A program made the translations under genes and the position numbers. Positions 7,292-14,338 of a DNA stretch of 17,301 nt are shown piece after piece (positions within the stretch are counted from its first letter, which is position 1; every line of letters begins with the position of its first letter). Origin of the DNA: Eubacteriales bacterium. Lineage in GTDB: Bacteria; Bacillota; Clostridia; Oscillospirales; CAG-382. The stretch spans positions 1-17,301 of the forward strand of contig JAQVQF010000017.1 in NCBI GenBank assembly GCA_028701715.1. Direction: 5' to 3'. The notes below the pieces were generated by a model. It did no database searches. It was not told where the DNA came from and was given only the letters and a program-made list of their open reading frames with translations.

Positions 7292-9565
7292 TCAATATGA
7301 CTCCACGTAAGCCGTCAGGGCTTTTTTAATGTTCGCGATATCTTCGGAGGACGGTTTTACTGTCGAACCGATTATCTTAAGCAAATCGGAATGCATGCTG
7401 TCGAAATATTCAAACAGCGCTTTTTCGAATTTACCTATATCCGCGGGGCTTACTTTTGCCGCATAGCCTTCGGTGACGGCGAATATAATAAGAGCTTCTC
7501 TGTCATCGGGCAGCGGCGAATATCTCGGTTGGTTGAGCGCCGCCATAATACGCGCTCCCGATTCAAGCACCTTTTTGGTGTTTTCATCCACGTCCGATCC
7601 GAACTGCGCAAAGGATTCAAGCTCTCTGTACTGCGCTAAGTTCAACCTGAGTGAAGCGGCTGTTTTCTTCATAAACGGATTCTGCGCGGCTCCGCCCACG
7701 CGGGAAACCGATAATCCCACATTTACCGCGGGTCTCTGTCCTTCGTTAAACAAGCCTGTTTCAAGGAATATCTGTCCGTCGGTTATGGATATTACATTGG
7801 TGGGTATATATGCGGAAATGTCACCGGCCTGGGTTTCTATTATGGGAAGGGCGGTCATGCTGCCTCCGCCCGATTCGGCGGAAAGGCGTGCCGAGCGTTC
7901 AAGCAGCCTGGAGTGAAGATAAAACACATCGCCGGGATAAGCTTCACGTCCGGAAGGACGGTGTAGCAGAAGCGAAAGCTCACGGTAAGCTACCGCGTGC
8001 TTTGAAAGGTCGTCATAAACCATAAGCACATCCCTGCCCTTATACATGAAATATTCGCCTATGGCGGTTCCGGCAAACGGAGCGATATATTGCATCGAAG
8101 CGGAGGAATATGCGTCGGCGCATACAATGACGGTGTATTCCATCGCGCCGAACTTTTTCAGTTTGGACATTATATCCGCTACGGTGGTTTCCTTCTGCCC
8201 CACCGCCACATATATGCATATTACGTTCTTGCCTTTTTGATTAATTATCGTATCGACGGCTATGGAGGTTTTACCGGTCTGCCTGTCGCCGATAATCAGC
8301 TCGCGCTGACCGCGTCCGATAGGAACGAGCGCGTCTATCGCCTTAATTCCCGTATGAAGCGGCACAGACACAGACTGTCTGTCAAGTATTGCCGGCGCGT
8401 GGAATTCAACGGGGCGGTATTCGCTTGTTCTTATGGTTCCCAAACCGTCTATGGGAACTCCGAGCGGGTTCACAACCCTGCCGACTTGCGCTTCCCCGAC
8501 GGGAACCGCCGCCATATGCTTGATGCGGCGAACCTTATCGCCCGCTTCTATGTGTTCGTATCTTCCGAAAACGATACAACCTATTTTACACGGTTCTATA
8601 TCGAGTATCATTCCGCGCTCGCCCGCGGATATAAACTCCACGACCTCGCCGTACATAATATCGGCAAGACCGTCAAGCCAGCATATGCCGTCGGAAATCG
8701 AAACAACGCGACCGAGCTGATATACTCCGATATCCATCTTTGTGTTTTTTACGTTATTGATAAGAGTGTCGGCAAATTTCTGCGCCGAAAAATCCTCCTC
8801 TATTGTTTTCTGTCCGATTGTTTTTGTCATCCTGTAAAGAAGGTCCGAGATGGTTCCGTCATAAACCGTGTCGCCTATACGAAGCTTTAAGCCTCCCACA
8901 AGAGAAACATCCGTCTTTACCCAATAAGAAATTTTCCCCCCCGCCTGTTCGACAATTACAGTCGCCTGTTTTCCTATTTCGTCCACCAAGTCCTGTTCGA
9001 GCGGGTAAGTGGACGTAAGAGTGACATATAAAATGTCCTTTTGTTTTAAATATACCATATCGCCGGGAGTGATAGCGATTTTTGAAAGAATCGATTCGGC
9101 GATTTCTTTTTCTTTTTCGCGGAAAGCGGAAGCATAAGGCTCTTTGCTCATGAGTTGCAAAGCGGCTTCCTTTGCCTTTTTTATGGCGTTATTTCTTACC
9201 GTCTCGTACATTTCCGCTCTTAATCCCGAAAGCAGACGGTCGTTTTCGCGCAGCATGGCGTATCGTTCCTCTCCGCACGATGACATAATCCCGTTTATCT
9301 TCTCCGCGGTGCGTTTGGCGTACTCATCCTTAATCACAACAAGCTTTTCTTCCGCTGCCTTTTCTTCGGAAAACATTATATCTTCGGTGCTTTTAGCGAT
9401 AGATATCGCCTCCGCCGCTTCGTCAAGCTGTCTGTTTATATTCTCGCGGCGGTTTCTGAACGACCGCGATAAAAAGTCCTTCGCAATAAATTTCCTTGCA
9501 AAAAACCATATTAGGCCGAACAGAATTATTAAATTAACTATTGTATATATAATTCTGACGTCCAT
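7292..9565 (-). CDS. atpA: Fused ATP synthase subunit: b-like stalk + delta C-terminal domain + alpha
   Basis: One uninterrupted frame encodes about 757 residues; a normal alpha has about 500. Residues about 5-25 form a membrane helix, and about 38-143 are a charged, Ala/Glu/Lys-rich coiled coil like subunit b. Residues 177-248 match the C-terminal domain of delta/OSCP: DILYVTLTSTYPL, then GGLKLRIGDTVYDG (224-237). The six-helix N-terminal domain of delta is missing. From about 260 a complete alpha follows: its N-terminal helix, the P-loop GDRQTGKT (426-433), VLMVYDD (513-519), and the arginine-finger block SRVGGAAQ (Arg622). Start: the ATG at 9565 has AGGA 9 bases upstream; a TTG at 9571 overlaps the atpF stop and is possible. 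Internal Mets near the alpha border (codons at 8830 and 8737) lack spaced ribosome sites, so a single polypeptide is likely. There is no separate atpH. The TGA stop is one base from gamma. Confidence 0.95.
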   Translation of the reverse strand: MDVRIIYTIVNLIILFGLIWFFARKFIAKDFLSRSFRNRRENINRQLDEAAEAISIAKSTEDIMFSEEKAAEEKLVVIKDEYAKRTAEKINGIMSSCGEERYAMLRENDRLLSGLRAEMYETVRNNAIKKAKEAALQLMSKEPYASAFREKEKEIAESILSKIAITPGDMVYLKQKDILYVTLTSTYPLEQDLVDEIGKQATVIVEQAGGKISYWVKTDVSLVGGLKLRIGDTVYDGTISDLLYRMTKTIGQKTIEEDFSAQKFADTLINNVKNTKMDIGVYQLGRVVSISDGICWLDGLADIMYGEVVEFISAGERGMILDIEPCKIGCIVFGRYEHIEAGDKVRRIKHMAAVPVGEAQVGRVVNPLGVPIDGLGTIRTSEYRPVEFHAPAILDRQSVSVPLHTGIKAIDALVPIGRGQRELIIGDRQTGKTSIAVDTIINQKGKNVICIYVAVGQKETTVADIMSKLKKFGAMEYTVIVCADAYSSASMQYIAPFAGTAIGEYFMYKGRDVLMVYDDLSKHAVAYRELSLLLHRPSGREAYPGDVFYLHSRLLERSARLSAESGGGSMTALPIIETQAGDISAYIPTNVISITDGQIFLETGLFNEGQRPAVNVGLSVSRVGGAAQNPFMKKTAASLRLNLAQYRELESFAQFGSDVDENTKKVLESGARIMAALNQPRYSPLPDDREALIIFAVTEGYAAKVSPADIGKFEKALFEYFDSMHSDLLKIIGSTVKPSSEDIANIKKALTAYVESY

Positions 9566-9567
9566 AT

Positions 9568-9993
9568 TCAATAATCCTTCGACACAAGCCTGTCGGCAAG
9601 CGTTTTCGCAAATTCCGGCAGACGCGAGTCGAAATCCCGTTCCATTTTATCCTTCTCTGCGGCAAGGTCTTTCTTGGTTTGCTCAAACCTTTTGTTTTCG
9701 TTTTCCTGACAGCGTTTTTTCTCTTCCGTGATTTCTGCTTCGGCTTCACCGATACTTTTCGCGAACGCTTCACGCACGCTTTTTAAGGCTTCCTCAAGAC
9801 GCGACGAGATAAGCCGGTTCTGAGCTTCCAGCTTTTCTGCCGACTTGATTTTCATTGTCAGCCCTTCTTCGATTTTATTGCGGCGGTCATGCATTAATTT
9901 CAGTATCGGTTTAAACAGTAAAAAATGAAGCACCGCCATAAGCACGCAGAAGCTTACGGCCGTAAGCGCGGCCGTATACAGATCAACGGACAT
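9568..9993 (-). CDS. atpF: ATP synthase subunit b
   Basis: Subunit b is the membrane-anchored peripheral stalk that holds F1 still against the rotor. The 141 residues comprise an N-terminal membrane helix (about 7-28) followed by the hallmark FKPILKLMHDRRNKIEEGL and a long Ala/Glu/Lys/Arg-rich helix. It is shorter than typical b (about 160). GAGG lies 7 bases before the ATG and overlaps the end of atpE. Because the next gene also begins with a b-like anchor and coiled coil, this protein probably pairs with that domain as a b/b' heterodimer, as in cyanobacteria and mycobacteria; that is inference. Confidence 0.95.
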   Translation of the reverse strand: MSVDLYTAALTAVSFCVLMAVLHFLLFKPILKLMHDRRNKIEEGLTMKIKSAEKLEAQNRLISSRLEEALKSVREAFAKSIGEAEAEITEEKKRCQENENKRFEQTKKDLAAEKDKMERDFDSRLPEFAKTLADRLVSKDY

Positions 9994-10002
9994 ACTTTAA
10001 CC

Positions 10003-10230
10003 TCAAATCTTGGATATAATCATAAACGCTATGAGTAATCCGTATATCGTCAGCGTTTCCATGAATGCCATGGCTACTATAAGAGAGGAACGTATATCTT
10101 TTCTTATATCCGGCTGACGCGCCATTGCCTCCATCGCGGCTTTTGCAACATTACCCTGAGCGATTGCAGGGCCGAATGTCGAAATTGCCATACATAATGC
10201 CGCAGCTATGACATATATTGTTTCCTTCAT
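10003..10230 (-). CDS. atpE: ATP synthase subunit c, with Na+-type ligand set
   Basis: Subunit c forms the membrane rotor ring. The 75 residues make two hydrophobic helices joined by the polar loop ARQPD. The ion-binding carboxylate is Glu58 in helix 2 (FMETLTIY). Gln25 (IAQG) in helix 1, Thr59 next to the glutamate and Tyr63 match the positions of Gln32, Ser66 and Tyr70 of the Na+-binding c subunit of Ilyobacter tartaricus. The further Thr67 position is Leu here. Na+ coupling is therefore plausible but not proven. The ATG at 10230 has AAAGGAG 8 bases upstream. The TGA stop precedes atpF by 9 bases. Confidence 0.96.
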   Translation of the reverse strand: MKETIYVIAAALCMAISTFGPAIAQGNVAKAAMEAMARQPDIRKDIRSSLIVAMAFMETLTIYGLLIAFMIISKI

Positions 10231-10268
10231 TGTTTATTCTCCTTTTATAATTAGGTGATTTTATATAA

Positions 10269-10922
10269 TCAGTCTGTTTCGGTTGCCTCGTCGATATATA
10301 TAGAAGTCAGCATGGTAAACACGATTGCTTGAATAAAGCAAAAAAGCAGGCTCAGCAGCATCATGATAATGGGAATTCCGATGGGAAAGATCTCATAAAG
10401 CTGTTCGGTAACGGTTTCTTCGCCGAAAATGTTGCCGTAAAGTCGCAGCGACAGCGATACCGGCTTTACCAGTTCGTCGAGAAGCATAAGAGGCAGCAGA
10501 AACAAAGGTTTGGCGAACCTTTTTATATAATTTACAAATCCCATTTTTAAAGCGTAATACTGAAGAAATATAAACGTACAGATTCCAAGCCCCACGGTTA
10601 CCGAAAGCGACGAAGTGGGGACGGTTAATCCCGGAATAATACCTACGCCGGGAATAAAAGCCGAATAGTTGGATACGACAATAAATATTAACAGCGAGCC
10701 CAAGAAGGAATAATATTTACCCGCTTTCTCCTTGCCGAGCACGTCGGTAAGGAAATTTTCAATATATTCGACAAGGCTTTCTGCGACGTTTTGAAATCTA
10801 CCCGGACGTTCCTTGAGGCTGCGTCTTGCGATAAACGAAAGAACGGCGATTATGGCTGTAATCGCCCAGATGGTTATTATTTCGCCCGGTATGTTTATCG
10901 AAAGGCCGAAAACGCTAAGCAC
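10269..10922 (-). CDS. atpB: ATP synthase subunit a
   Basis: Subunit a is the membrane stator channel facing the c-ring. It has 217 residues and about five membrane helices. The essential arginine is Arg160 in SLSLRLYGNIFGEE, and the helix-5 glutamine is Gln198 in CFIQAIVFTMLTSIY; both are the family-defining positions. NYSAFIPG in the second helix region is also typical. The start is GTG at 10922, with AAAGGAG 9 bases upstream. It lies between atpI and atpE in the canonical order. Confidence 0.96.
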   Translation of the reverse strand: MLSVFGLSINIPGEIITIWAITAIIAVLSFIARRSLKERPGRFQNVAESLVEYIENFLTDVLGKEKAGKYYSFLGSLLIFIVVSNYSAFIPGVGIIPGLTVPTSSLSVTVGLGICTFIFLQYYALKMGFVNYIKRFAKPLFLLPLMLLDELVKPVSLSLRLYGNIFGEETVTEQLYEIFPIGIPIIMMLLSLLFCFIQAIVFTMLTSIYIDEATETD

Positions 10923-10967
10923 TTGTCGTATCTCCTTTGTTTATAATGATATTTGGACGGATCGGTT

Positions 10968-11285
10968 TTATTTCTTTACAAGCAGGAATGTATATAAAGC
11001 CGTGGACAGCGTCACGCCGAGCGCCGCCCCGATAAGCAGAGTCCCCCGTTTCCACGGTAAAAATTCCGACAGAAAAAACACCGCAACGACAAAAACCACG
11101 TTTACCGCAAGACGTATCAGAGAGGATATATAATACGCTTTTGAAACGTCCTTGTCCTTTGTCATAGCTTTGGTTATCAAATAGTTTGCGGTGGAAACCA
11201 GTCCACCGCAAATAAAAGCGCAGGCTGCGCCGAGAAGTTCGTTTTGCATTTCCGGTACTTGCTCTTTCATTTGTTGTATAAGCAA
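10968..11285 (-). CDS. atpI: AtpI-like membrane protein (ATP synthase subunit I)
   Basis: A 105-residue protein with three hydrophobic segments (about 17-38, 52-75 and 82-103), located as the first gene of the atp operon, the usual place of atpI (UncI), whose product helps assemble the c-ring. The Arg in SLIRLAVNVVF before the middle helix fits the family. Sequence conservation in this family is weak, so the call rests on topology and position. The start is probably TTG at 11285 with AAAGGTG 5 bases upstream; the in-frame ATG at 11270 has no ribosome site. No strong terminator is visible between this gene and the upstream synthetase fusion (74 bases), so read-through into the atp operon is possible. 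Confidence 0.75.
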   Translation of the reverse strand: MLIQQMKEQVPEMQNELLGAACAFICGGLVSTANYLITKAMTKDKDVSKAYYISSLIRLAVNVVFVVAVFFLSEFLPWKRGTLLIGAALGVTLSTALYTFLLVKK

Positions 11286-11359
11286 GTATACACCTTTTTT
11301 TCAATTTTTCAAGAGGCAATTTATACCCGTTTTTTGCCAACGCTCCCGAAACGCGAATA

Positions 11360-13897
11360 TTATTCGGTACCGAGTCCAAGCTCTTCCGCGGATTCCTCTC
11401 GAATTTTGTATTTGAGAATTTTTCCGGCGGCGTTCATGGGGAACGAATTTACGAACCGGACATATCTCGGCACCTTGTGCTTTGCCATGTTTGCCGTTAT
11501 ATATTCCTTAAGCTCGTCTTCCGTCAGCGATTCGCCCTGCTTTAAAACAACGCAGGCGACCGCTTCCTCACCGTACTTCTTGTCGGGTACTCCCACGACC
11601 TGAACGTCGCTTACCTTGGGATGAGTATAAATAAAATCCTCTATTTCCTTGGGATAAAGATTTTCGCCTCCGCGGATTATCATATCTTTTATTCTGCCGG
11701 TGATACGGTAGTTGCCCCCTTCGACTTTGCGCGCCAGATCGCCCGTATGCAGCCAGCCGTCCTTATCCACGGCAAGCTTTGTCGCGTTAGGCATTTTATA
11801 ATAGCCCTTCATAACGTTGTAGCCTCTCGCCACGAACTCTCCGTCCGCGTTTTCGGGAAGATCCGCGCCGGTTTCGGGATCGATTATCTTGCATTCCACG
11901 CCGAACATTGCCGAACCCACCGTGCTGACGCGCACCTCGACCGAATCGGTGGTTTTGGACATGGTGCAGCCGGGCGACGCCTCGGTTTGTCCGTAAACGA
12001 TACATATCTCGGACATGTTCATTTTTTCGATAACCTCTCTCATAACCTTAACCGGGCAGGGAGAGCCTGCCATAATACCCGTGCGGACATGCGTAAAATC
12101 TGTGTTTTCAAAATCCGGATGCTCAAGCATGGCGATAAACATGGTGGGAACGCCGTGGAAAGCTGTAATTTTTTCTTTGCCGATACATTCAAGAGACACC
12201 TTAGGCGAAAAATGCGGTATGGGTGACATGGTAACGCCGTGGGTGACCGAAGCGGTCATGGCGAGCACCATTCCGAAGCAATGGAACATGGGCACATGTA
12301 TCATCATTCTGTCGGCGGACGAAAGATCAAGCCCGTCGCCGATATTTTTACCGTTGTTGACCACATTGTAATGAGTCAGCATAACACCCTTCGGGAAGCC
12401 CGTGGTGCCGGAGGTGTACTGCATGTTGCAGACATCATGCTTGGATATTCCCGCCGCTCTGCGGAAAACCTCCTCCACGGGGATTTTATCCGCATTATCC
12501 AACGCCTGTTCCCAGGTCATACAGCCCTTTTGCTCAAAGCCGACCGTTATTACATTGCGAAGAAAGGGCAGCTTTTTCGCATGTAAACCGTTACCCGAGG
12601 CAACGCTTTCAAGCTCCGGACATATTGCCGCTATTATGCCGCCGTAATCCGTATCCTTGTAGCCCTGCGTAAGCACCAGCGTATGTGTGTCGGACTGCCG
12701 CAGCAGATATTCCGCCTCGTATATTTTATAAGCGGTGTTTACCGTAACCAGCACCGCGCCTATTTTGGTGGCAGCCCAGAAGGTTATATACCACTCGGGC
12801 ACGTTTGTCGCCCATATGGCTACATGGTCCCCGCGGCGGACGCCGAGGGCAATGAGCGCCCTTGCGAATGTGTCCACGTCGTTGCGGAATTCGCGGTAAG
12901 TACGCGTATAATCACAGGTGGTGTAGCGGAAGGCGTACTGGTCGGGAAATTCCTCCGCCATACGGTCGAGCACCTGAGGAAAGGTCAAATCAATCAATGT
13001 ATCTTTTTCCCAAACATAATAACCGGTCCCCGCCTTATTGGGGATAAGATGACCGTTTCCGCCGTTGCCTTTGACATATCTGGACATGTAGTCGATAAAA
13101 TTCGGGAAAACAACGCCCGCGTCCTGAAGATCGGACATCCATTTTTTTACCCATTCAAGGGAAACATAGCCTTCGTAATTTATAGAGCGGAGCGCCAGCA
13201 TGGCTTCTTCCGCGGGTATGTCGCCTTCACCCATAAGACAGTACTTTATAATATCGCCGTCAACGGTATACGAATCCTTGAGATGGACATGTTTTATGTA
13301 TATTCCGAGATTTTGCACCGTAACTTCCGGTGATTCGCAGCCGAAACGGAAGGTATGATGAACGTCCCAAAGCGCTCCCACGGCATCGTTCGCAACGGAA
13401 TTCAACAGATTGTGAAGCCGCCGGGTGTCCGAATAGACGCCGTTGGTTTCCACAAGCATGGTTACGCGCTTGCCGGCGGCATAATCGACAAGCTCCGTGA
13501 GTATGGTGTATACGACACTGTCGTCCACTTCGCCGTCGGGAGCCGCGTTATCATCGCCCAACACTCTGATGTACGGACAGCCAAGCGCCTCGCAGGCATC
13601 TATATATATTTTAAGCTCCTTTATATTTTCATCGTGGCGCGCTTTGCTTCTTAAGGAGCATCCGCTTGATATACAGGAAATTTCCAGCCCCGTCTTTCGC
13701 AGCGTTTCTTTTGTCTTTGTCAGCTTTTCGGCGGAAAAAGCCGGAGCTTTGCCGTCGAACACATCCACATAGGGCATACCGTCAGCCACACCCACGCCGC
13801 GCAGCTCTATACCGTCGAAGCCGAGATCCTTTGCCATGGAGTAAATGTCGGCGAACGAATAGCCGGGGCAGGCGAGGGTGGAAAATGATATTTTCAT
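11360..13897 (-). CDS. TIM-barrel sugar isomerase/epimerase-like domain fused to acyl-CoA synthetase
   Basis: An 845-residue two-domain protein. Residues 1 to about 275 are a xylose-isomerase-like (AP endonuclease 2) TIM barrel: MKISFSTLACPGYSFADI, GFDGIELRG, the acidic/His metal-site candidates in LVETNG (Glu150), WDVHH (178-181), HVHLKD (203-208) and SLEW (Glu248). From about 295 a complete AMP-forming acyl-CoA synthetase follows: the P-loop YTSGTTGFPKG (494-504), PMFHCFGM, YGQTE (635-639), HTGDLA (717-722), GRIKDMIIRGGENLYP (734-749), and the C-terminal catalytic Lys in AAGKILK (about 825). It would activate a carboxylic acid with ATP and CoA; chain or aromatic specificity cannot be read. 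The ATG at 13897 has AAAGGA upstream; the frame extends 16 codons further, into the leader, without a ribosome site. A T-box-like leader precedes it, and the divergent neighbour is a Gfo/Idh/MocA oxidoreductase. Confidence 0.92.
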   Translation of the reverse strand: MKISFSTLACPGYSFADIYSMAKDLGFDGIELRGVGVADGMPYVDVFDGKAPAFSAEKLTKTKETLRKTGLEISCISSGCSLRSKARHDENIKELKIYIDACEALGCPYIRVLGDDNAAPDGEVDDSVVYTILTELVDYAAGKRVTMLVETNGVYSDTRRLHNLLNSVANDAVGALWDVHHTFRFGCESPEVTVQNLGIYIKHVHLKDSYTVDGDIIKYCLMGEGDIPAEEAMLALRSINYEGYVSLEWVKKWMSDLQDAGVVFPNFIDYMSRYVKGNGGNGHLIPNKAGTGYYVWEKDTLIDLTFPQVLDRMAEEFPDQYAFRYTTCDYTRTYREFRNDVDTFARALIALGVRRGDHVAIWATNVPEWYITFWAATKIGAVLVTVNTAYKIYEAEYLLRQSDTHTLVLTQGYKDTDYGGIIAAICPELESVASGNGLHAKKLPFLRNVITVGFEQKGCMTWEQALDNADKIPVEEVFRRAAGISKHDVCNMQYTSGTTGFPKGVMLTHYNVVNNGKNIGDGLDLSSADRMMIHVPMFHCFGMVLAMTASVTHGVTMSPIPHFSPKVSLECIGKEKITAFHGVPTMFIAMLEHPDFENTDFTHVRTGIMAGSPCPVKVMREVIEKMNMSEICIVYGQTEASPGCTMSKTTDSVEVRVSTVGSAMFGVECKIIDPETGADLPENADGEFVARGYNVMKGYYKMPNATKLAVDKDGWLHTGDLARKVEGGNYRITGRIKDMIIRGGENLYPKEIEDFIYTHPKVSDVQVVGVPDKKYGEEAVACVVLKQGESLTEDELKEYITANMAKHKVPRYVRFVNSFPMNAAGKILKYKIREESAEELGLGTE

Positions 13898-13917
13898 AAG
13901 ATTTTTTCCTTTCAATA

Positions 13918-13955
13918 GAAAAATAAAAAGCTCTGTCCAATACATAGACAGAGCC
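13918..13955 (-). terminator. Intrinsic terminator in the leader of the synthetase fusion gene
   Basis: On the minus strand GCTCTGTC (13954-13947) pairs perfectly with GACAGAGC (13937-13930) across a 9-base loop, followed by a T-run with one A (13929 to about 13919). It lies only some 20 bases before the start codon, downstream of the promoter, so it must act as an attenuator of this gene and not as the end of an upstream unit. Confidence 0.85.
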
Positions 13956-14180
13956 GCAAAAATTTCCCCATAATATTATCCGGAAACGGTACAGCGTCTG
14001 TCAACGCCATCTCTTTAATAACGGTGAGAAACCCGTCCGCGCCTACGCCATGCGCAAATGATGTCACATGAGTTCGGGCGGCAGCTCAAGGGTGAGTTTG
14101 CGTCTGAAGCAAGTACCGCCTCGCACCTTCCGGCGGCTCTCTGAAACCCTGCGTCAAAGCTTGTTCCCTGTCAATGCTTT
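13918..14180 (-). promoter_or_regulatory. T-box-type leader with a diverged T-box bulge
   Basis: T-box leaders bind uncharged tRNA and switch between terminator and antiterminator. On the minus strand the Stem I marks are present: AG bulge AGAGAG (about 14142-14137), distal helix CCGCC/GGCGG (14135-14131 with 14120-14116) around GGAAGGTGCGA, and ACCCTTGAGC on the 3' side. A Stem II-like GAAC and GTAGGC, a Stem III-like GACGGG...CCGTTA (14037-14019) and TTAAAGAG follow. The antiterminator strand GACAGA (14002-13997) is complementary to TCTGTC (13952-13947) in the left arm of the terminator, the expected switch. The conserved TGGNACCG is CTGTACCG (13994-13987), so the acceptor-binding bases differ. 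The specifier is probably UGC (Cys, 14083-14081) by analogy with GAG-N-codon in other leaders; the overlapping CUG (Leu) is an alternative. Confidence 0.72.
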
Positions 14181-14199
14181 TACTTTTAAATATGGGACG

Positions 14200-14228
14200 A
14201 TTGTATATTAAAACAATACGTTTGTCAA
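14200..14228 (-). promoter_or_regulatory. SigA-type promoter for the T-box leader and synthetase fusion
   Basis: The minus strand carries a consensus -35 TTGACA (14228-14223), a 17-base spacer and -10 TACAAT (14205-14200, 5 of 6). The predicted start is near 14193, just upstream of Stem I of the leader, which supports both calls. Confidence 0.85.
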
Positions 14229-14247
14229 TAGTTTTTTTCAAAAACTC

Positions 14248-14276
14248 TTGTTTTTAAAAAATGCATGTGATACAAT
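14248..14276 (+). promoter_or_regulatory. Extended -10 promoter for the Gfo/Idh/MocA gene
   Basis: TGATACAAT (14268-14276) is an extended -10 element. TTGTTT (14248-14253) sits 17 bases upstream as a weak -35. The predicted start near 14283 gives a leader of about 55 bases. The -35 boxes of the two divergent promoters are only about 20 bases apart, so one regulator could act on both. Confidence 0.55.
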
Positions 14277-14338
14277 CTGTACTGTATGAAGCTTACGGCT
14301 TTCAACTTTTAACATGAAAATACGGAGGAAACAAAAGT

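Noticed and set aside
8735..8830. Separate alpha start at the internal ATG codons (8830 or 8737)
   Set aside because: Neither has a spaced Shine-Dalgarno sequence, and the frame is continuous from the b-like anchor. Kept only as a possibility in the stoichiometry finding.
2159..10271. Reassignment of TGA to an amino acid to explain the asnB interruption
   Set aside because: yetF, the alpha fusion, atpF, atpE and atpB all end at TGA exactly where the family ends, and TGG is used for Trp throughout.
11285..11312. TTGAAA, 16 bases, TATACT on the minus strand as an atp operon promoter
   Set aside because: Its -10 overlaps the probable TTG start of atpI and would put the transcript start inside the gene, leaving only an ATG without ribosome site.
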